This document shows positions 15,442 through 20,224 of a stretch of 20,224 nucleotides of DNA, in pieces; the stretch's first letter is position 1, and every line of letters begins with the position of its first letter. The DNA is taken from positions 1 through 20,224 of the forward strand of contig JAEWVV010000143.1 of the NCBI GenBank assembly GCA_023458995.1, given 5' to 3'. The notes beneath the pieces are model-generated. The model was not told the origin of the DNA. It worked only from the letters and a program-made list of their open reading frames with translations, and searched no databases. The stretch comes from Bacillota bacterium (GTDB lineage: Bacteria > Bacillota_I > Bacilli_A > Acholeplasmatales > Acholeplasmataceae). A program made the translations under genes and the position numbers.

Positions 15442-15926
15442 TTAGATTCCTCCAAACGGTTCATAATCTCTAGAACTGTTTTTTCGACGTCTCTATCGTT
15501 TGAGACCATCATATCAGAAAAATCAAGATATTTTAAATAGCGTTCTTGATAGAGTGCATCTAAAGATTTCTTAAGTAAAAGAGGTCTTATATAGTCTTCT
15601 TTAAGTCTTTCTCTGATGATTTCGATATCGGTATCAACATAAATCTTTAAACCGTTCATGAGCGCTTTATTTTCTTTTTTAGTGACAGTCCCGCCACCAC
15701 ATGAAACAACGATGTTTTCATCAGGTAACTTACTTAAACCTAATGTTTCTAATTCTCTAAATTTTTCTTCACCATATTTTTCAAAGAGTTCATCGATAAA
15801 CATCAGTGCATCTTGTTCAATCATGCCATCTAAATCGATAAACTTATAGCCTAGTTTTTTTGCGAGTAATCTACCAACAGTTGATTTACCTGAACCAGGC
15901 ATACCAATTAAAAATATTTTATTCAT
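15438..15926 (-). CDS. aroK: Shikimate kinase
   Basis: The 162-residue enzyme transfers phosphate from ATP to shikimate. It has the P-loop GMPGSGKST (8-16), the Asp pair DLD (31-33), FRELE with R57, CGGGT (76-80) for shikimate binding, and the lid arginine in RPLL (R114). Length is normal. Start and stop each overlap the neighbours by an ATGA, with the membrane-protein gene upstream and aroQ downstream, so the three are translated in a coupled way. AroK and AroQ do non-consecutive steps (5 and 3), so aroE and the other pathway genes must lie elsewhere if the pathway is complete. Confidence 0.97.
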   Translation of the reverse strand: MNKIFLIGMPGSGKSTVGRLLAKKLGYKFIDLDGMIEQDALMFIDELFEKYGEEKFRELETLGLSKLPDENIVVSCGGGTVTKKENKALMNGLKIYVDTDIEIIRERLKEDYIRPLLLKKSLDALYQERYLKYLDFSDMMVSNDRDVEKTVLEIMNRLEESK

Positions 15927-16474
15927 AGATTCACCTTTTCTAAATCAACTGAAAATGCATAAAGAAGTTTTACTGATAATCCAAATGTCATGATGATGAT
16001 ATAGATGGGAACGTCCTTTAATATTTCAAATAAAATGACTGCACCAAGAATAATCAAGACAATGGAAATTAGTTCTTGAAGACTTCTATTCTTTATGAAT
16101 TTAATTATGACGAAAGATGCTACTAAGAATGCATAATAGTAAATGCCATAGAGAAATGATAATCCTGCAAGAATAAAGATGATGAGTGCATGTGGATGAA
16201 CGATCACAAAGATCTTTTTTAGTGTTGGGTGTGACTTATAAAAAGCTTTTGTTTCTTTTGTGAAGTTAAAATGAATACCTGCATAAATATCAATCATCAA
16301 AATAATAAGTACAATGACATTAAAAATATTTAATGTTTTTAAATCATCATAGCCGATAACGACAGTAAAAAGTGTGAGTAAAACACTAACAATAAGTCCA
16401 GTGATTAAATGTTTTAAACTTTGTTTTTCTCCAAACAAGAATTGTAGAAAACGAGGTATCTTAATCTCTTTCAT
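15923..16474 (-). CDS. Membrane protein of unknown function between miaA and aroK
   Basis: The 183-residue protein has about five or six predicted membrane segments (21-41, 49-69, 88-127 as one or two, 132-152, 156-175), a basic N-terminus (MKEIKIPRFL) and a HPHAL motif at 93-97. I do not recognise the family. The start is ATG 16474, not the upstream ATG 16489: GGAGG falls between them, inside the end of miaA, at a good distance from the second. It overlaps miaA by 14 nt and aroK by 4 nt, so it belongs to the operon. Its role cannot be inferred from the neighbours, which are functionally mixed. Confidence 0.85.
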   Translation of the reverse strand: MKEIKIPRFLQFLFGEKQSLKHLITGLIVSVLLTLFTVVIGYDDLKTLNIFNVIVLIILMIDIYAGIHFNFTKETKAFYKSHPTLKKIFVIVHPHALIIFILAGLSFLYGIYYYAFLVASFVIIKFIKNRSLQELISIVLIILGAVILFEILKDVPIYIIIMTFGLSVKLLYAFSVDLEKVNL

Positions 16475-17345
16475 GGTTTTCCTCCACATAATTTTTTATG
16501 AGTGTGATGACATCATCTTTTAGTGTTTTTGATAATGCATCAAATACATTTAGCTTCATTTGATTCATAAAATAAGTTTTTTGTTTTTTAGCAAGTGTTT
16601 TAGAAGCTTTAATAATCGCTTCTTTCATCTCATCATAAGATAGGTCACCTGATAGATACTGATCAATCTCACGGTAACCGATCGCATTGATTTTAATTCC
16701 TTGATCTTTTAAGTTTTTCACTTCATCAACAAATCCATCTTTGAGTTGAATCTCTAGTCTTTGCCATAATCTATCCATTAAAATATCTTTTGGTAAATCA
16801 AGATAGATAATGAGCGGATGATAGAGCTTTTCATCTTTCTTTTGTTTCTTCGATCTTGGTGTCCCTTGAAGTGCTTGTTCAAGGGCACGAAGAATGCGTC
16901 TTCTGTTTTTAGGATCAATCACAATCTCAGGATCTAAAGATAGCAATTCATGATAAATCTCTAAATTTGATTTGTCAGAATACTTCTCATCGAATGTATG
17001 ATCTCTTTTTTCTTCGATAAACTCATAATTGCTAATGGCAGCATTGATATAAAAACCTGTACCACCAACAATGATTGGAAAATCTATTCTTTCTAAAAGT
17101 GATCTTACATCTTGTTGAAATTCATAGACACTATATGATTCTTTGGGGTCTCTAATATCAAGTAAATGATGTTTAATCCCCATCATTTCACTCATCTTAA
17201 TTTTAGCAGAACCAATATCAAGACCACGGTAAACTTGCACCGAGTCACCATTAATAATTTCACCATGAAAATATTTAGCGACTTCAATGGATAATTTTGT
17301 TTTGCCTGATCCTGTGGGACCTACGATAATCACAAACTTTTTCAT
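16461..17345 (-). CDS. miaA: tRNA dimethylallyltransferase
   Basis: The 294-residue enzyme adds the dimethylallyl group to A37 of tRNAs that read UNN codons. It shows the P-loop GPTGSGKT (9-16), DSVQVYRGLDIGSAK (34-48), HHLLD (59-63), GGTGFYINA (94-102), RRRILRALE and GYREI. The frame is open further upstream, 23 codons into mutL, but the ATG at 17345 is the start: GGTGG sits 6 nt before it and the P-loop position then fits the family. There is 1 nt between the mutL stop and this ATG. Its end overlaps the next gene by 14 nt. Confidence 0.97.
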   Translation of the reverse strand: MKKFVIIVGPTGSGKTKLSIEVAKYFHGEIINGDSVQVYRGLDIGSAKIKMSEMMGIKHHLLDIRDPKESYSVYEFQQDVRSLLERIDFPIIVGGTGFYINAAISNYEFIEEKRDHTFDEKYSDKSNLEIYHELLSLDPEIVIDPKNRRRILRALEQALQGTPRSKKQKKDEKLYHPLIIYLDLPKDILMDRLWQRLEIQLKDGFVDEVKNLKDQGIKINAIGYREIDQYLSGDLSYDEMKEAIIKASKTLAKKQKTYFMNQMKLNVFDALSKTLKDDVITLIKNYVEENHERD

Positions 17346-17346
17346 A

Positions 17347-19035
17347 TTAAACCACCCGTTTGAACATGCGTTCAATATCATAGTGTGAGAGCTTAATAAT
17401 CGTTGGTCTTCCATGAGGACAGTGATAAGGATTCAAACAAACTTGAAGCATCTTCATCAGATGTTCAACTTCTTTAAGTGATAAAGCTTTATTGGCTTTA
17501 ATTGCTCCCTTACAACTAATATCTTTAGCAAGAGCATCTCTTAATTTAAGAAGTTCAATTTTTCCATGATCTTCAAGCATTGAAACCATCGCTTCAACAG
17601 CAATCTCGATTTCATCATCTAATAGCCATGTGGGTATTTCAATCAGTTCAAGATCTTCATTAAACGTAAATCCAAATAATTCAAAATCATTAAGATATTT
17701 CTTTATAACTGCAAAATCACGATCAGTCAGTTTTAATTTTAAACTGACAAGCATCATCTTTTTAGTTTTCACTGGATTTTGAAGTGCATGAATGTAATAT
17801 TCATAACGAACACGTTCTGCAGCAGCATGCTGATCGACTAGATACATACCATCTTCATTTTGGAATAATAAATACGTTCCTGAGAATATCCCGATATATT
17901 CCATATCTGGTAATTTATGAGTACTTGGTTTTTCTTCTTCAAGAACCTTAACTTCTTCTTTAACCTCTTCAAAGGTCATTTGAATTGGTGTAAACACTTC
18001 TTTATTGATATCTTTGACTACTTGGGATATTGTTTCAGGAATTTCATGACGACTCATCTCAAGTGCTTGTTTCACATAGCCTTCAATGTGATAAGCTAAA
18101 ATCATTTCATTGACGAACTTTACCTCATATTTTTGAGGATGAACGTTACAATCAAGTAAACTTGGATCAATCTCAATATGGATTAACGCAATCGGGTATT
18201 TACCAACCATCATATGGGAATGATAGCCATCAATCACTGCTTGAACAAGTGCGTAATTTTTAATATATCTACCATTAACAAAAATAGAAATATCTTTTTT
18301 TCTAGATCTTGAAATCGATGGCGATAACAAATAACCTTCTAAATGTATTTTTTGTACAGTTTCTTTAAATGTGATCATGCCATCTGTCATCTTAGATCCA
18401 TAGATTCTATCAATCAGTTGATGAAAATCGTTATTTCCATACGTTTCTTTGAGTTTCTTTCCATCCATCATTAAAGAAAATCTTATCTCTGGATGAGCAA
18501 GTGCTAATCGGTCAAAAATATCAATAATCATATTTTTTTCAGCTAAATCTGATTTGATATATTTAAATCGTGCGGGTGTATTAAAAAATAGATTTTCAAC
18601 TTCAACGCTTGTTCCTTTATTTAGGGTTGCTGCACCATCCAAGACAAAATGACCACCTTCATAGACCACCATAAAGCCATCACTATGTTCTTGTCTTGTT
18701 TTTAAAGTCACTTTAGATACGGAAGAAATAGCAGCAAGTGCTTCACCTCTAAAACCTAATGTCTTAATCTGTGATAAATCATATTCATCTTTAATTTTTG
18801 ATGTTGCATGTCTTGAAAATGCCATATGAGCATCAATTTGATCCATACCAACACCATTATCTGTTACAACCATTTTAGACATGCCCATATCAAAAACTTC
18901 AACTGAGATCTGTGTTGATTTCGCATCAATCGCATTCTCAATCAACTCTTTAATGACTGAAGCGGGGCGGTCAACGACCTCCCCAGCTGCTATCATATTT
19001 GCTAATCTATTATCCATTTGTTTGATAACTGGCAT
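17347..19035 (-). CDS. mutL: DNA mismatch repair protein MutL
   Basis: The 562-residue protein has an N-terminal GHKL ATPase (about 1-330: KELIENAIDA 29-38 with catalytic E30, DNGVGM 59-64, GFRGEALAAISSV 94-106) and a C-terminal dimerisation/nuclease domain (about 378-562: DQHAAAERVRYEYY 401-414, SCKGAIKAN 507-515, CPHGRP 539-544). These metal-binding motifs mark it as an endonuclease-type MutL, as in bacteria without MutH. The linker (about 330-377) is short, which explains a length below the usual 600 or more. AAGGAG precedes the ATG, 9 nt after mutS. The proline-type clamp-binding motif of the C-terminal domain is not obvious. Confidence 0.97.
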   Translation of the reverse strand: MPVIKQMDNRLANMIAAGEVVDRPASVIKELIENAIDAKSTQISVEVFDMGMSKMVVTDNGVGMDQIDAHMAFSRHATSKIKDEYDLSQIKTLGFRGEALAAISSVSKVTLKTRQEHSDGFMVVYEGGHFVLDGAATLNKGTSVEVENLFFNTPARFKYIKSDLAEKNMIIDIFDRLALAHPEIRFSLMMDGKKLKETYGNNDFHQLIDRIYGSKMTDGMITFKETVQKIHLEGYLLSPSISRSRKKDISIFVNGRYIKNYALVQAVIDGYHSHMMVGKYPIALIHIEIDPSLLDCNVHPQKYEVKFVNEMILAYHIEGYVKQALEMSRHEIPETISQVVKDINKEVFTPIQMTFEEVKEEVKVLEEEKPSTHKLPDMEYIGIFSGTYLLFQNEDGMYLVDQHAAAERVRYEYYIHALQNPVKTKKMMLVSLKLKLTDRDFAVIKKYLNDFELFGFTFNEDLELIEIPTWLLDDEIEIAVEAMVSMLEDHGKIELLKLRDALAKDISCKGAIKANKALSLKEVEHLMKMLQVCLNPYHCPHGRPTIIKLSHYDIERMFKRVV

Positions 19036-19044
19036 AAGTACTCC

Positions 19045-20224
19045 TTATTTCTTTTTAAGTATACTTTGATAGTGTTTCAGTAACAATAAACTATCAATGG
19101 GAGTTAAATGATCGATATCCAGTTTTTCCAATTCTTCAAGAAGGAGAATGCCATCAGGGGAAATCACTTCGATATCTTTCGATTCATAATCATCATAGTT
19201 AAATAAATCAAGTGCTACTTTATTTTCTTTTTGTTCAAGTTTACTTAAGATTTCTTTTGAACGTTGAATTAAACTCTTCGGTAAGTGAGCAAGTGATGCT
19301 ACTTGAATCCCATATGATTTATCGGTTGTTCCTTTTTCAACATGGTGTAAAAACACCATAGTGTCATGTTCTTCTTTCGCTTTTACACAAAGATTAGTAA
19401 GTCTTGATAGACTTTGTTCAAGAACGGTTAATTCATGATAATGGGTTGAAAATAGTGTTTGTGCTTTAATCTTTTCATGAATATATTCAATCATCCCTTG
19501 AGCAAGCGCCATACCATCATAAGTCGCGGTTCCTCTTCCGATTTCATCAAATAAAATAAGTGACTTAGAGGAAGCTTTTGTTAATGCTTCATTGGATTCA
19601 ACCATTTCAACCATGAATGTTGATTTCCCACCGGCTAAATCATCCGATGAACCGATTCTTGTATAAATTGCATCATAAAGTGGGAGAACCGCTTTTTCTG
19701 CAGGGACAAAGGATCCGATTTGAGCCATATATGAAATCACTGCAAACATCCGCATATAAGTTGATTTACCACTCATATTAGGACCTGTGATTAAAAATAT
19801 TTCTCCTTCTTTCATCACGACATCATTTTCAACGAACTTCACATATTGTTCGACAACAGGATGTCTTCCCTTAATGACTTCAACATCTCTTTTTTCATGA
19901 AGTATAGGTCTTACATAGCGATATTTTTCACTGATAATCGCGAGATTTAAAAATAAATCAATTTCAGCTATTTTTAACGATAACTCTTGCAAACTCACGG
20001 TGTAATTCAGTGCATAATCTCTAATTTCTTTAAAGAGTTCATACTCTAAATTCATTGAGCGTTCTTTTGCATGAAGTAAATCATCTTCTTTTTCTTTTAA
20101 AAGTGGTGTGATAAAACGTTCTGAATTGGTTAAGGTCTGTTTTCTTTCATAACCAAATTCATCTTTGACAAGGGCACTATTCCCTTTGGAAACTTCAATG
20201 TAATATCCAAAAACACGGTTATAG
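19045..20224 (-). CDS. mutS: DNA mismatch repair protein MutS (C-terminal part, 5' end outside window)
   Basis: The frame is open from the right edge, giving 392 codons of the C-terminal half. It begins in the clamp region (YNRVFGYYIEVSKGNSALV, then GYERKQTLTNSERFITP) and continues through the ABC-type ATPase: GPNMSGKSTYMR (Walker A, about 19752-19785), FDEIGRGTATYDG (Walker B, with A where most MutS have S) and THYHEL. A short tail contains VALDLF, which resembles a beta-clamp-binding QLxLF motif without its Gln. MutS recognises mismatches and recruits MutL. The coding start lies beyond position 20224; an ATG at 20055 is internal, since conserved MutS sequence precedes it. Confidence 0.97.
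   Translation of the reverse strand, partial: YNRVFGYYIEVSKGNSALVKDEFGYERKQTLTNSERFITPLLKEKEDDLLHAKERSMNLEYELFKEIRDYALNYTVSLQELSLKIAEIDLFLNLAIISEKYRYVRPILHEKRDVEVIKGRHPVVEQYVKFVENDVVMKEGEIFLITGPNMSGKSTYMRMFAVISYMAQIGSFVPAEKAVLPLYDAIYTRIGSSDDLAGGKSTFMVEMVESNEALTKASSKSLILFDEIGRGTATYDGMALAQGMIEYIHEKIKAQTLFSTHYHELTVLEQSLSRLTNLCVKAKEEHDTMVFLHHVEKGTTDKSYGIQVASLAHLPKSLIQRSKEILSKLEQKENKVALDLFNYDDYESKDIEVISPDGILLLEELEKLDIDHLTPIDSLLLLKHYQSILKKK

Noticed and set aside
16475..16489. Longer start of the membrane gene upstream of aroK
   Set aside because: GGAGG lies between the two ATG codons at the right distance from the second only.
17346..17414. Longer miaA start (23 extra residues) inside mutL
   Set aside because: The extra residues match nothing in MiaA, while the ATG at 17345 has a ribosome binding site and puts the P-loop in the normal place.

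Overview
The window is AT-rich and densely coding, and almost everything lies on the minus strand. UGA is a true stop codon here: three genes end in TGA inside ATGA or equivalent overlaps, and a TGA sits in frame just before the TTG start at 2241. Together with the gene content (HU, GpsA, Der, an S1-domain protein, Cmk, RluB, EF-P, AroQ/AroK, MiaA, MutL/MutS), this suggests a low-GC Bacillota relative that uses the standard code. The best guess is an Acholeplasma-like member of the Mollicutes that keeps shikimate-pathway genes; this is inference, not a database match.

Layout, left to right. (1) 1-906, minus: partial gene for a protein that reads like a circularly permuted ROK/ASKHA-fold protein. 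(2) 1004-1984, minus: ankyrin-repeat protein with its own terminator. (3) 1985-2240: divergent regulatory region with nested, mutually exclusive inverted repeats. (4) 2241-4401, plus: the only plus-strand genes, a two-gene module of a tandem DUF1538 membrane protein and an overlapping tandem P-II-like protein, closed by a bidirectional terminator. (5) 4448-6349, minus: DUF2207 membrane protein. (6) 6459-6734: hup, with its own promoter and terminator. (7) 6908-11299: a tight cmk - S1 - der - gpsA operon, preceded by rluB (11362-12096); this order resembles the conserved Bacillota neighbourhood. (8) 12198-14166: accessory three-gene cassette of an 8-TM membrane protein, a YozG-type XRE regulator and a lipoprotein, with overlapping reading frames and a structured 5' leader. 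(9) 14344-14907: efp. (10) 15007 to beyond 20224: a very compact mutS - mutL - miaA - unknown membrane protein - aroK - aroQ operon, with several start/stop overlaps.

Housekeeping blocks 7 and 10 join genome maintenance (MutS, MutL, HU), translation (Der, S1, EF-P, MiaA, RluB), nucleotide metabolism (Cmk), phospholipid precursor supply (GpsA) and the shikimate pathway (AroQ, AroK). The parts most worth a second look are the DUF1538/P-II module, whose second P-II domain has its own internal ribosome binding site and start codon; the permuted ROK-like protein at the left edge; and the membrane-XRE-lipoprotein cassette with its unusual leader. No tRNA, rRNA, CRISPR array or insertion sequence was seen. 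No stretch over 300 bases lacks a gene; the longest gap is 1985-2240.
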